Origin: Strigops habroptila
Lineage: Eukaryota; Chordata; Aves; Psittaciformes; Psittacidae
DNA length: 64,000 nt
NCBI RefSeq assembly: GCF_004027225.2
Contig: NC_044277.2
Location: forward strand, 92,020,283-92,084,282
Reading direction: 5' to 3'
The notes beneath the pieces are model-generated. The model did no database searches and was not told where the DNA came from. It saw nothing but the letters and a program-made list of their open reading frames with translations. Made by a program: the position numbers and the translations under genes. The first letter of the stretch is position 1; each line of letters opens with the position of its first letter. Of the stretch, positions 34,301 through 49,300 are shown piece by piece.

Positions 34301-37300
34301 CCTCTGTGCTCACTTTATTCAAAGTAAAACTTAGACATTGGTGTTAAAACTGCAGGTGTTGTATGGACTAATCATCAACTTAAACACAGCAGCATGAATA
34401 ACGTGGTTACTTTAGGCAGGCTGGTTTGTGTGCACAGTTCTGAAGCTTTCGTCTTTTTTAAAAGCAATGTCAGAGAATTTTAAATGAGGAGAAGAGTTTT
34501 AAGTAAATCTATTTTCTTTTATAAAGCAAATTCACATTACAGTGTGAATTCAGGAGACCTTGTCTGTCTGTAACATCAAATCAGTGAGCAGATTTGACTC
34601 TTGCAGTTCAGTGGCCAGGCACACAGAGTGCATGCAGCTCCAAGCTTCTTCCCATTTGAGTGGGAGTCAAGTCCAGTCCAGCTCTGCCAAGACTTTGGCG
34701 TGTTAATGTGCTCAGCAGTACCTGTGACTCAGCCCAGGCCTTAGATACCAGGAAGTGTGCTTGTGATCAAAAAGACATAGTGGTCAGGATGCAATTTATT
34801 GCTATCCTAAGAACCACGACTCTCTTTTTTTAACAGTAAAATATAGGACTCTATACAGCCTTATTTCTTTGTCCTTACAGAAAATGTTTAATTTTAGAAT
34901 AACTGCTGTTGCTTAACTAGATAATTGGTTTTCTGACTGCTTGCTCTTTTCTTTTCTCTTTCTTCTTAGCCACAAAGATGGTTATGAGAAATATACTGCC
35001 TGGAAAAGGATTTGGACAAGTAATGGCAAAAGTGAGCCCAGTCCAAAAGCCTTCATGGCTGATCAACAGCTTCCATACTGGGTAAGATGAAGGGTGATTT
35101 ATTTAATAGGGTATATTTCAATGTGATCTTCTGATGTGAGTTTCTGATATTGTATGTTAAAGCAGCAGGTCAACTGAGTTTTTTGTAGTGGTTTTCTTGT
35201 ATTAGAGTACTGTGGAAAAGCTCAAGATAATAATTCTGATCAGCTCTTATGTTGTTGATCTCCACCCCACAAAGAACAACCTTTGGTCACTTTTCAGTGA
35301 GTGGCAGCTCAGATGTGTGATATTCAGGTAGAGTAAGACTTGGCAGGGAAAAGGGAGCCATAGGAAAGTACAAATGTTAAAGACTTCCAAACCAGATTTT
35401 GTATTTCTCTGGTAAAGACAGCAGAAGAAGAGAGACTGGAATGTAAGGAATATTGCTGTTGTTGGGGGTTTTGTTTTTGAAGTGGTGAACAATGTGTTTT
35501 TGCAGTAATGCTTGCAAAACCCACTGAAGACTGTGGTAGATGGGTGTTGAATTAATTTTGGAGTTAGGTTCCGTGGAGAAATTCAGTCTTACTGGAGATG
35601 GGCACAAGGTTTCTGTATACCAAATATCTTACGACCTGAGAATTACATGAGAAGGAATTTAACGATTGTATTTGACAACTGTCTCACATCTCTTTTCTTT
35701 CTAATTGGTTAGTTATGCTTCATTAATCTTATCTGTAATCAGGCAGCAACAAGTAAAAACATGTTTGTTTTCTGACTTGTAGGTGCAGTGCACAAAGGCA
35801 GACTGTGGTAAATGGCGTCAGCTGACAAAGGAAATCCAGCTGACACCACAAATAGCAAAAACCTACAGATGTGGTATGAAACTGAATAATTCCACCAAGG
35901 TAACACAGAAGAATTTTGCTCATAGTGAAACTAACAGCAAGTTGATATTTCTTGTTTGCAGACCTTAATTTCTCTTTTGCTGCTTAATGTTTCTAATGTC
36001 AAAATGATCAATGGCCTGGAGAGCTGCATGGTGTGACAGGCCTACATGCTCAATAAGCTCTAATTCATTTTCCAGCAAGTCTGTCATGGGGCTTTACATG
36101 CAAGCTTTCAGCTGTGGCATGAAATTAACTCCTGAAATTTGGAGAAGTCCTTATAGTGCCATAGAATCTATACAGTTAAAAATTTAACATGAAAAGACTG
36201 ACCATATGAAATTTTGAAGGATCAGCATTTAATCTTGCATATTGATAAAGATACTCTTAAAATAAATGAGAAACTGTTCTTTATAGTCAAGAGTAGAAGA
36301 GTCTTTGGAAAATGTGGGATATTTCCAGAATTTTTCTATAAAATTCCCTTTTTTTTTTTTTTTCCTTCTTCTTTTCCAAATCCCCCCCTCCCCCTTTTTT
36401 TTTCTTCGTTTGTTTCAGTGTTCCACTTCATTTCATGGAACAGAATGTATATTTTAATGTCTGATCAGTAGAAACTAACTTCACAAATGAGAAACATTTT
36501 CTGTCCCGTTTTTAATTTACGGTCTGTTGAGTTTTTTATTATGTATGCGTTACACTATTTTTGACTAACATAATCTTCTTTGTTACAGAAGGCTAATACT
36601 AACACTTTAAAGAACTATGCCATAGACAAATTACTTAGTTTTACATTTCATTTTTGTTGTACAGCTTAAGAATAGCTCTGATACTGTTTGCTTTTCTTTC
36701 AGAGTGAGGGTTCAGACCAGTGTTCCATGCCTGAGGACTTGGTGAGTAGTGACTGTTCCTCCTCATTTGTTCTAGAATATGAAAGCAGTCTTAAAGCACA
36801 GCATATTTCTTTCATTTTATTGGTCCCTTGGTCAATTTTGGCAGTATTTATGCATTTTGCTCAGGAAACTGTCAGACACTATTTGCAACAGAGCCTAGGG
36901 CCTTCTGCTTTCTCATATTTTTCCTCTTTAACTTTACCATAACAATTAGCTTTCAGGCTGTTCATGGTGTCTTTGAGCTGTGCCCTGTGATTCAAGGTTT
37001 TGATGATTCTCATTTTTGATCAAGGCAAAACACTCTTCAGTTGCCAGCTTTCAAACAGAATTCCCCATTCTAAAATTTCCCTGTCTTCCAGGTGGTTTCT
37101 ATCTTTGGTCAAGCTAGTCTCCTCTTTCTGAAGACTGCAAGAGAACATCAAAACATGTTTTCTTTCTCCTCTCCCTCGTAACACGAGACTAGTCTTGATG
37201 CATGTTGGTATTTCAAAGGGTTTATGATCACGTAACCCTGCATTTCAGATATAGTATCATCTGATGTTCAATAAGCCAATGTTCACAAGTGCACCTGAGG

Positions 37301-40300
37301 TACCTCTATCCCAGGAAACACGTTCAAGCTTACTGTTGTCTCTTGTAGAAGCTTTGTGGTTTGTTTCCTTAATGCATGTCTGACTTGTAAATTAAGGCTG
37401 AATCATCAGCATTTCTTAGGGTTTTAGAAGGTCTTTGAAGGGGATAGCAGAACCTAATTGATCAGTTAGCATAGACTTCCCTAAATTCAGATTTCTGGAT
37501 GAATAAATGCCTGTGAATATTTTATAAAGGGCCTGATAAGGCATAGATGTGTTGTCATGGCATGTCTCATCTGTTTGCTTTCCACATGGATGTGGAGTTT
37601 GTGAAGTTTCACCTCCATTTCTGAGGAACAGATTAATGCTACAGGTTTTCTGTGTCAGGCTGAGGAAGGGGAAAGAGGGAGAGAAAATGTCTTTATGACT
37701 TACAATTTGGAGACTGGTACTTTAGTGCTTATCGGACTCAGTTTTGGAGGGAGGGGGGAATTGGTTCATTTTCCAACGTTTTCAAAGTACTGACGTGTTC
37801 TCTTCTCCCCTCTTTCCTTCACTTCTCCGCTTGGCCAGAGAGTGGCTGAAGTTTCAGACCATTGGTGGTACTCCATGCTCATACTCCCTCCCTTGCTGAA
37901 AGACAGTGTGGCAGCTCCCTTTCTAGCTGCATATTATCCCGACTGCGTGGGCATGAGTCCATCCTGTACCAGCACCAATCGGTTACCTGGTGAATCCAAC
38001 CTTGTGAAGTTAGAGCACTTAAAGAGCGTGCCTAATTTGACTGGTAAGGGCCATCTGCAGGGCTCTGTTGCTTAAATAGGTGTGATAAATTTTGTCTTGT
38101 AACTGAGTTTATAAGACACATAATGCCTCTGATTGGAAGTACTGGTTCTGTTTCTCAGCACTGATACACACTCTCTGTAACTGCGTCTGTATATCTTTGA
38201 TGCAATTTACTCGTTTTGTAAGGTAAAGGTAGTACATTTTGTACGGCTTTTCTTCAGAGAGTAAGCAGAGACTGCATAGGCGTTTTGTTTACCACTTGTC
38301 ATTTGTTTACAGAAATGGGAAATTAACATGTGGGTACTTAAAGATTGTGTTCTTAAGGAAATTAAGATTTATCAAGACAAAACACGATTCTGCTAGTTTT
38401 GGTATTGTGGATCTTTGGGCCTTTGGAGAAAAGGATTGGATTTCTTAAGGCACTCAGATTCTGTTTATTTTCTTGCTAATGACAGGTCTGAGGCTGACAG
38501 CCTGGGAGTGCAGACCTGCAGAATAGGTCAGGTACAGAGAAAGGTAATTCAGGATTTCAATACTCATCTCGGAGAGAGTGCTTTGAGGAAAGTTCAGCTT
38601 CTGTGTTGTCTTAGCAGGCTCTGCTCTCCGTAGGTGCTGAAAATAAATCTGTTCATCTATTCAACAGATATTTATCTGCTTAACAAACAGGAAACTTCAT
38701 TGCTACCAATACTGCATGTGGAAGATGATTACTTTTAGTTATTGCCCTCTCTGGGCTGTATTTGGAGTTGAAGCTGAAGGGTTTCAGAGTACTGCATGAG
38801 CCTGTACAGTGATGAACCTTAGACTTGAGTTTAGATCCCATTCCTTGTTGGACTCATCATGGCATCTGAGGGCACATACTGTTTCTCTGACAAAACTTAA
38901 TCTCTGATAGGTCCAAGACATACCCATCAGGTAGCAGGACAATAATTAATCCTGCACAGCCTAGACGGTAGGAGAGGGGATGGCAATTTAAATGATATCA
39001 TTCTGAAGGTGGCTGGAAGCTGGAAAGCTTTGTTACTTGTTTATCTGTCTGAGGCCACTGGATCATCTTAAGAGGGAAAAGGATGTGATGAAGATACATC
39101 GGAATATGACTGGTTCTTGGTGTGTCTTTATTCAGTTGCAGGCATGAACAAGTATTTCCAGCCTTTTTACCAGCCCAATGAATGTGGGAAAGCACTTTGT
39201 GTGAGACCAGATGTCATGGAACTGGATGAGCTCTATGAGTTCCCAGAATATTCACGAGACCCCACCATGTACTTGGCTTTGAGAAACCTGATTTTGGCTC
39301 TGTGGTATACAAACTGTAAGGTAAGAGATGTTAATAGTTAATTTGTTTACAAAAGAATAGCTACTTTTGGTGGAGGAAGACTCTCTTCTTGGATGTTTGA
39401 GTGGCTTTTTTTTTTTTTTTTGATTTCTAGTTTCAACATGTAGGAGCTTCTTTTGCAGGAAAATACGAAAGTTTTAAAAGTACTGAAACTCTACAGAGTG
39501 GACCCAGCTATTAAATTTTAAACAGTGTTTGTGAGTGCTTTATGATTTTCTTTTTTCATACGACTGTTGGCCAGGGAAGTGATAGTCTTTTTATTTATGC
39601 TAACTCTGTGACGCTGCCTTCAATGGAATTGCTGGAACTTCACATACAGAGGCTTTCAGATACTGATGCCAGTATTTATGTGAAGGTTTTGGACATAGAT
39701 CTGTTTTTATTTGGAATGCCATTTTGGAATGGATTTTACTGGAGTGTCATTGTGAGCACTGCCACCAGGTAGATTAATTTTGCAATCAGGGATGCATTTC
39801 AATTCCTGTAGTAATGGAGCACACAATGGAGCTTGTGAGAGCATCTGGTAGACTCATTTGCTTTTATTCCATGTTAATCTATCTTAAGAAATTGTCACTT
39901 TACTATGTAAAGCTGGCTAGAAAGAAACTTCCACACAACCTGCTTTTAAAATGCTCTCAGAAGCCTGATTCATGATTAATTTTTACCATCCGGTTTACAG
40001 TTTAAATATGATGTAAATGCATGGAAAAAAATGATTATTAGAAAATCAACTCTCTTTGTTTCTCCTTTGCAGGAGGCTCTTACCCCTCAAAAATGTATCC
40101 ATCACATCATTGTTCGGGGGCTTGTGCGTATTCGCTGTGTACATGAAATGGAGAGGATACTTTATTTTATGACAAGGAAAGGGCTAATTAATACAGGGAT
40201 TTTATCAGTCAGTCCTGACCAGTATCTCCTTCCTAAAGAATACCACAATGTAAGTTGCTGTAGTAATCCCTACGTCATTAGTGCTATAAAACTACATGGC

Positions 40301-43300
40301 ACATGTCGTATTTATTTGGTTTCGAAATTTTTTTTGGAATGATAGGTAGAATTACATCTAAGAGCAAACACATTGCATGTTTTTCACATGGTTCTCGTCT
40401 GCCTCCAATGATTATGGAAATTACAGACATGGACTCTTCCCAGCAAGGTTTTGTTCCCACTAAGATCTGTGGAATTCAGTACTATGGATTTGTACTTCCT
40501 ATGAGCTTTTCAGATGGATGGGAACTGTGTGAAAAATATACGATACACTTATGTTCTTCTTATGGCTTACCCTTACAATACACCTCTGCTTCCATAGGTG
40601 AGAAAACTCCTATTTCATATCGGTTTGCAAGAATTATGATTAAAGGGTGCATATTTACGACCAGCAATTTGCTTGACAGCACATATTAATTAACAAATTA
40701 ATTAATGCATTCTGTAATGGAGTATCTCCTAGAAATTGTGAGTTGCTTTATGTTTGGAAAGTGTATTTGTATATGTTTTTAATTTATACAATAGTCTTTA
40801 CTGCTCAACCCAATCTGTGATTGAAATCATTACAAGGTAAGCATGTTTCTTGTCTGATAACTTCAGTTAGATTTTGTTACTTGGCTGATAACTACAGCTG
40901 TTTCAGTTAAAAGAAATGGAGACATCTGATTTTAAAGTCCTTAAAAGTTGTAACTCTTTTCAAAGCTACAATTTATCTTTTCTCTATATTAAATGCACTG
41001 TCATCTTTAAAAGTTATCACTGATTACTTTAGAGGACAAGAGAGCCTAGGCTTCTGAAACCTACAGGTATTTTTAACTTTAGTGTGAAGAAAAATAAGTA
41101 TGCAATGATAATTTCTACTCTAGTTCTAACTATTTTATTTATTTGCTAATTAATTAATTAATTAATTTATTTATTAGAAATCTGTCATTATTGTTGGGGC
41201 TGGTGCAGCAGGATTAGCAGCAGCCCGACAGCTGCACAATTTTGGAATTAAGGTAAGAAACTTTCAATTACATTACTTAAAAAAATCAGTCTTCCTCTGC
41301 TTTGGAAGTGTTCTTCATTAAAATGAAAGAAAAAATAATAATGACATTCTTGTTACAGACATTTATGTATAGGGTATCTTAATTTGTAAAATCTAGGGGC
41401 TTACTGAGTAAAACTCCTGGTTTAAAACAGCATTTATAGGTATCTAAAATTCAACAAAGCATGCAGTGAATATTTTCATAGGTTTGGTTTGGGAGAATGG
41501 GGGAGACGTTCATGCAGGGGAGATAATCATGTCCAAAAAATGGCACTGTAGATAATGATGGCTACTTAAATGAGGTGAAATTTTCTGTTTGTGCACGTTA
41601 CTGTACTTCCTTGTTGCTTCTTAAAAACAATCAAATTTTATGTATTTTCCCTTTCTCTCATCTTTGACAATGTGACCTCACAATATTTACATGTTGACAT
41701 AATTGTATTCTATGGGACTCTTTACACATGAAGTGTTTGCAAAGTTGATGTTTAAGGAAATAAATAAGCATCTGACTTTCCAGATTGACATATTTATATG
41801 TTCATATATGTATACATTTATGACTCCCTGAATCCTATAGGCCCATTATCTCATTTCTTTGGTTGCTAAATAGCCAAATTGCAGTACAGCCTTTCTGTAC
41901 ACCAAGTCTTTCAGAAAGCTATCCTGCAGTAAAATACATAAAATATCAACTGGCAGGACCTTTTTTTAAATATATGACACATTATATATTATATACACAC
42001 ACTGGTTGCTTTCTACTGCTCTGGAGAGATGATGTTTCTCGAAAATAAAAGATAAACATAAGTAAGTAAGTGTAAACATAATCAGTCAAATATCTACCTA
42101 GTCCAGTATCCTGTGTCTCTCTGTGACAGGTAGTGGATGCTGCAGTATGAATGGTGGAAATACATGAGAATGGGGTTTTCTTGGAATATCCCAGGATTAA
42201 ATTTCTCCAAAAGGTGTACAGATTTCCTTCAGATGGACACTGCACTCAGATCATTGTGCTTAATAGCCTCTAGCACTTAAACAACATAATAAATAGCCTT
42301 AAATCCAATTGTGGATGTCCTGAATATGTCTTAAGCCTATTTTTGTTAGGGGTAATTCTTAAATTAACAGTTATTTTATATGTGTATATCCCAAAGGGTA
42401 ACCTTTAAAAGACAATTTAAATTGCATAAGTGGACAATATCCACAAATGAAATAAAGATTGTTAGCATTGCTGGATTGCTTGGGTTTTTTTGTGTTTTGT
42501 TTTCTCCTTGCTCTGGAGTTGAGCAGATATGTTTAATGTAATAAAATCTTACAATTTACTAAGCTGCATTGTGTCATAGGTCATTATCCTGGAAGCTAAA
42601 GACAGAATTGGTGGCCGAGTGTGGGATGACAAGACATTCAAAGGATCACTGTTGGAAGAGGTGCACAAATTGTCAATGGATGTGTCCAACAACCAATGGC
42701 ACTAATGTGTGAGCAAGTGGGTTCCCTGCAGTGGTCATGCATTATCACTAGTGAAAAACTGTCATTAAAGCCAGGTTTGAGTGGCTGGATAAGGGTGGGA
42801 GTTCATTTTCATGTCATGATTAAAACACTGTTCTGTGATGTAAGTAAAGTCCGCGTTGCTGTTGTATCTTTGATAACAGCTGGGGACAAAAGCAGGACTG
42901 TAGAATGGTACGTTATGTAAAGAAAAGCTTCAGCTTCAGAACCAAAAGAAACCACTTTTTTCCCCTTTTCTGGAGATAATAATGTCAAAGGTCTTCAGCA
43001 GACTTTCTTAGAGATGAGAAAGGATTTATGGTGGGAGGTTATTGCTATGTTGTCACAATATATACTTCTGTGATGGCTTGCTTTTGCTCAGCCTCCACAT
43101 TTCTAGTTCAATTCCACACAAGTTGTAAAGATGATTACGTCCAACAACTACTAATGCAAACACCACTACAGTTAGATTTTTGTTTGTTAGTTTTGCTTCA
43201 TTTGGGTGTTTTGGGCAGGAAGCTTGAATTTCTCCAAGTGGAACCAGAGTATGGATTTTGTTCAGAGAGGCCTGCAAATCCAGCCCATGCTGGTTTAACT

Positions 43301-46300
43301 GTATAGAGCTCTATAGTGTCATGAGGGGTTGTTTTGTTTTTTTTTTTTAATCATGTTTTAGTTATGAGGTTGAGGAGCAATGGCTTCTCAATATCCCGGG
43401 TGCCCACCTCTTTGTGTCATTTGATATTGTCTTTCATTCAATGTACAACTCTATCTGAGAATGGATCTGCAGTGGTGACCAACAGAGCCTAGAGAGTTGT
43501 GAGGATATGTGAAAAACACTGGAGTGCACCCTTGTGTAACAGGGCCCTGGGAAGAAGTTAGTGCTATATTTCTGCTATTTTCTTTAGACTGTAAAACATA
43601 AAAACACCTTTATTCTGATTTAGTTCTGTTGTGTGTTTGATACAACTTGGACAAGCAGAGCAAGGTACTCTAGAAGGTTTAATTCCAAATAATTTCTTTC
43701 TTTGCTTGCTTGTTAATAAAATTGGAGGTAATTGGCAAGCAACATCCTGTCAATTCCTGAGTGCAGGGAACTATTTGGGCATCAGGCAGCAGAAAATTCC
43801 AGGAAATTATTTTAATGGGTATTTAGAGAATAAGGTAAGGTAGAAATGAAGGAGACTGGTTCATCATGTTTGATGACCAGATCCAACATTTCTGTACTAG
43901 CCTGGCCTCAGAGGAAAGTTGGAGATCAGGTTTCTGGAAATCCCTGATAAAGAAAAGGATGGATGAGAGGGGAAAAACAGTTTGTGGACAATCACCAGAA
44001 TGAAAAATTGTTGGTATTCCAGTTTTAGGAGAATGAGAGTTTGAGTTAGTCTGATTAATTATTTAAAGTTATGAATGTTTTTTAAGTGGCATCACTTAAA
44101 TCTGAGGATTTGACTGACTTTTAATAACTTCCAGCAGGCTATACACTGTAGTTTTTCCATACTTAAAAAGCAATAAAATGTCTTTTTCTTAAGCTTGGCA
44201 TTAAAATGCACAAACTAGGGGAGAAATGTGACTTGATCCAGGAAGGTGGAAGGATAACAGATCCCACCATTGATAAACGTATGGACTTTCATTTCAATGC
44301 CATCCTAGATGTCGTCTCTGAGTGGAGAAAAGATAAAACTCAGCATCAAGATGTTCCTCTTGGTGGTAAGTGGGAGGTATTGCAAAGTGAAGATGTTGGC
44401 TGTGTTCATAGACTTTTATTTTAAATCAGCTTTTACAGCAGACATTTTTAGAAGTGTATTGCTGTACATCTGACCTTAAATCCAAGTGTGATAACCTGGC
44501 TCTGTGGAGGACTATCTTATACACACAGACCAAAATGTCACTTGTAACTTTTAAGGAAGTCTAATTGGTAGGCTTTTATAATACTATATGACTTCTGATG
44601 TAGTATCTTGTTTTCATGAGGTAGCTTTTTCAGTGGCACCAGCAGTTAGAAAGATGTGTTTCTTGCTGAAGCAGGCCATAGTTGGCCGTAACTCTTACAC
44701 TTTTTGATTAATCTGTCTAAAAAAGAGCCTGATCAAAGCCTTCTGCTGGCAAGAATATTCCCATCTCCATTGGTAACGCCTCCCACCACACTTACAGCAC
44801 GCAAGCGCATTCAACAACAACAAAAAAAAACTGGCTCAGAAATGTCTGCCTTCCAAATCGTTCCAGCTGGATTCTGTAAGACAGAATTAGCAGCTCCTAT
44901 GTTCTTCAGTGAACTCTGGATAAAATTCCTCAGCTTTTTTGGTTTCGTAAAAATTAAGCAAGGATTTATTTGCAAGGGTTCTCCATTATCTTAAGGTGTA
45001 TTTTCCTTGAAATATCTTCTACTGTATATTGATGATAGCTAAACAATTAATTTAAATCCTGTCTCAATTGGCTAGCCCAGCTGTGCTGTTGCAGTGTTTC
45101 TTTTCTTATTTTCTTTGAAATAATTTTAACCTCTTTTTTATCCTAAAGCTTCCCATTTACTAGGGAAACCTATGGTCAAACAACAAAGTTGTTTATCACC
45201 AGAAAGTTCCTGCCTTTTTTTTTTTCTTTTCCTATGAGAAAAAACCCATCTTGGTGCAATTAGCAATAAGCATGAAAATCTTGTGATCCAGAGATCAGCA
45301 TTATTGAAATGCAGCAGGGCTTTTGACGTATCATGACATATTCTTGTTTTAAACATATTATTTCACAGAAAAAATACAAGAGATCTATAAAGCCTTTATT
45401 CAGAATCTGGTATCCAGTTCAGTGAGCTTGAAGAAAAAGTACTACAGTTCCATCTCAGTAATTTGGAGTATGCCTGTGGCAGCAACCTCTCTCAGGTGAG
45501 TTTTGACAGCTGTGTTCTGACATGGTTGAGCTTCATAGGAAATAGGGTTGGAAGCAACACTGAGAAATCATCTGATCCATCCCATGGCCCCAAAGGAAGA
45601 ATCAGCTACCCCTAAACTTCTATGTCCCAAACATGTTCTTTAAATGCATTGAGACACAGACTACAGCACTGCCTTAGGTAATCTGTTGGGAGTTCATTAC
45701 ATACTTCCAGTGAGAACCTCCTTAACATGGAAGTTGAGAGTAGATGGTGCAGTGGAGTAGGACATCTTGCTGAGATACTGGGTGGTAGGATTCACAGGAG
45801 AGTTACTCCTCCTCAGATGTTGTGGTGTGACTTCTGCTTCTCAGTTCTGTGTTTAAAAATGGAGGTATTACTCTACCTTGCTAGGTCTCTTGAAGTTAAA
45901 TGCATTTAACTTCTGAAGTGTCCCAAAACCCTGACAGTGGGCCCCAGTTCACCACTCCTAGGTATTCTGTTGACTATGCGATACTTGGCTTTCCTCGCGA
46001 CTTCAGTTTTAACCAAGCAGGTTCAGGAAAGAGATATCAAAGTATGATGTTGTCTGCATTGCATTATTTACTCAGTCCTGTTGCTTGGGTTAAAGACGTT
46101 TAGAGTCTGCAGTGGGACAGCTGATTGATCTGCGCAGATGCACAAATCTGATTTGAACTGAGAAGCATATAACATAATTAAAATCTGCAAGACCATGGGC
46201 AGTCAGTGGAAAAATAGTTTGATGTGTCAACCTGTCACACTTCACAAACACCCAGGGGAAATAAGAAAAAATGTTAAAATCCATCTTACCTTTCAATTTT

Positions 46301-49300
46301 AAACTCAAAATATGAAGTAAATGCAACTGCAGTGATAGGAATTAGCATTTGAATAGCAGTTTAAGAATTGCTTCAGATTTTTTACTGCTTAGTGATATTT
46401 GCACTAAGCAGTCACCACTTTTGTACTATTAGTTTGCAGAGGTCGGGGAGGTCAATGAAAGATATCATGGAGGACCACTAAAGTGACAGAAAATTTCCAC
46501 TGAGATCTTTCGGTATCTCAATTTTTCCCTTCATGCTGGGAAATAAAATATTTCCATTTTTATTTGAAGTCTTAAGACTGTAAAATCTGATTTCTTTGCT
46601 AGAGACAGAAACCAAAATAAACACACTGAAATCCACCTGAAATTTTGTACTTCTCTCCTTGTTTTCTCTACTAAGCAGGTCTATAAAGTACCTGCTATTG
46701 ACCAACCCATATTATGAGATTTCTTAATCCAGCAATTCCTAGTTGTATAGTGCCCTTAGCTAATCAAGCTGTTTGGTTTTGTCAGTGTTGCCCATACGTT
46801 CTGGTGATACACATATTTTTTTTCCAGTTGTGAAGGGAATTAGGATTGCTTCTTTCTAAACTGTGGGACTTCTGCTAGCAGCCATGTCCACCTCACCAGT
46901 AGAGACAGCTAGTTATTGTTCTGTCCACAGGTATCTGCACGCTCATGGGACCACAATGAATTTTTTGCACAGTTTGCTGGAGATCACCACTCTTCTAACT
47001 GTGGGATATTCTACTGTGATTGATAATTGGCAGAAGGGGCTGGAACATCCGGCTGAATTCCCAGTGAGTCTGAAAATGTTGATGTGGTGCCTGCCCGGAT
47101 TGCTTGAGGCCACACAATCATTAACTTTGTATTCTTTTGGACCAGACAAATGCTGTGCCTGTGATTATATTAAGACAAGATGAAATAAAGAGAGACATTT
47201 CAGCATTTCTGGAAATCCTCTTTGAGGACTATCAGTACTTAAATATTATGAAATGATGAGTATATATGTTAGAATCACGATGACTTTTCTTTTGACCTTC
47301 CATGGAGGCTATTTTTTTTCTCTCAATATTTCTTGGAAAACTTGTGTTCTTCAATTCCTAATTTTCAGACTGGTGCTGTATTTGCTATTGTCTGAATTTG
47401 CATTGCATATGTATATTTTTGTAGTATAACCTTCTTGAACTTGTCTCTCAATAGGTACAGACTATTGACTATTCTGGTGAGGAAGTACAGGTCACTACTG
47501 CAGATGGAACAGTGTGGACAGCACAAAAGGTACCTAATATGCTTCAAGATTAATATTCAATATTGACCGCAGTACATGTCCTTTTTTCTTTTTTTTTCCC
47601 CCTCCCCCTCAGAAGACTTATTTAGTCCAATTTCTCCCCACGAAGATGAAAACACTATATACTTTAGTGACTCATATTTGGAAGTCCCAGAGCTTATTTT
47701 CATTGAGCATGCTTCAGTTTTGAGTATTAGTTAATTTGAAGAACTAAACACTATAAAGGTAGTAATAAAAACGTGAAGCAAATAGATTTTTGTCTGGTCT
47801 TTGAAGTGACAATTATGTCTTCTGGTTCTATTCCCTGCTCAGCTTTACCCCATTTAGCTGGTGAATCTGCCCTATTAAAATTTTTCCCTTTGGCATGCAG
47901 GACTTGACAACCTGTGTTTGTATTCCCACTGCTTCAATCCTGCGTAATTTAGCCTTTAGTAATTTTTAAAATTACACATAATTTGATCCAGACTGGACTG
48001 ACATCAACAGGTTACTGAGGCATATTTTAAAGAGAAGGGATCTGTGAAGGAGAAAAAAACACACCAAAGGACCATCTTTTCTCCTTTCAAAAAGGACAGT
48101 TTTGTTAATCTGAGAGCCATGGGATTATAATTTGCAGGAGGTATTAAATTAGTAGCATGGTTATCCACTCTGATACAAAAATTCAAACAGAATTGTTTAA
48201 ACCGAGTGAACTGTAGGATCTGTTCTCTCCTAAACGTAAGTCATGAGCTCTCATTAATGGGGACTAAAACTAGACACTGGTCTAAAAGATGTCTGGTGAG
48301 TATTATGCTGCATCCTACAAGGATAATCCAAGTATTCAGTTTTTGCTACTGTCGTATTTTTTTCTTTCAGGTATTAGTAACTGTACCACTGGCCCTTCTT
48401 CAGAAAAATGCCATTCAGTTTAATCCTCCACTGTCAGAAAAAAAAATTAAAGCCATTAATAGTTTGGGAGCAGGAGTCATTGAAAAGGTAAGTAATTTCA
48501 GATTATATTTAATTTTCTTTTCATAGAAACACTGGCTGCTTTGTCCCTGTTGCTTTTGCTGTGTATTCCTCAGGAATTATTATGCATTTGGTTTTACTTG
48601 TATAGAGTAGCCTAGAAGAGCAAAATACTATTGGGGATCACATGTATTTCTCTTCCTTAGATTTCCCAACTTAATGGGTTTTTTAAAGAAATTGTTTGCA
48701 GAGTCACTTCACAACTTAAACATTTTGTGCTTAATTTTGAGCAAGCCTTCATGATGGTCTTAAATCTTCCAAAATTCTAATAATATGCTTATTCTGGGTC
48801 CTTCTGACCTAATAAATACATAAGCTATTTCGGAAGAATACTGAAAGTTGGGTATGTGACTAGTGTAAAAATCTTCTACCCTTTCCCAGTGCAAATACAG
48901 CCTCTCCTGAAATGATCCTTAGTAAGATCACAGATGTGTGCTTAGAACAAAGCAGTAACAGAAGTAATGCCAGGAACACCACTGTTAACAGTATTTGAAG
49001 TCAAGGTTCAGAAACCCCTCCACAGGTTCAGAAACCACAGAACTTGGGATCACCAAGTTCTACATTGGGTTTGTAAAAATTCTGCTGAATTTCTCAAGCA
49101 TTTTCCATAGTGATTTCCACTGTGAATTTGACAGTCTGGGCATCTGCAATTTGTGAGACTAGCATCTTTTTCTTTTCCCTGCCCCCTTGGAGAACAGACC
49201 CACATATTCTCTGTTAAGACCCTCTCATAGAACTGGGTGTCTCTAATTGAATGAAAAAGGGAAAAAGAATTAGAAGAAGAACATACACCATATCCAGCTT

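Noticed and set aside
40303-40689. 128-codon open frame in KDM1B intron 10
   Set aside because: No recognisable domain, no splice signals that would link it to the gene, and its composition looks like random AT-rich translation.
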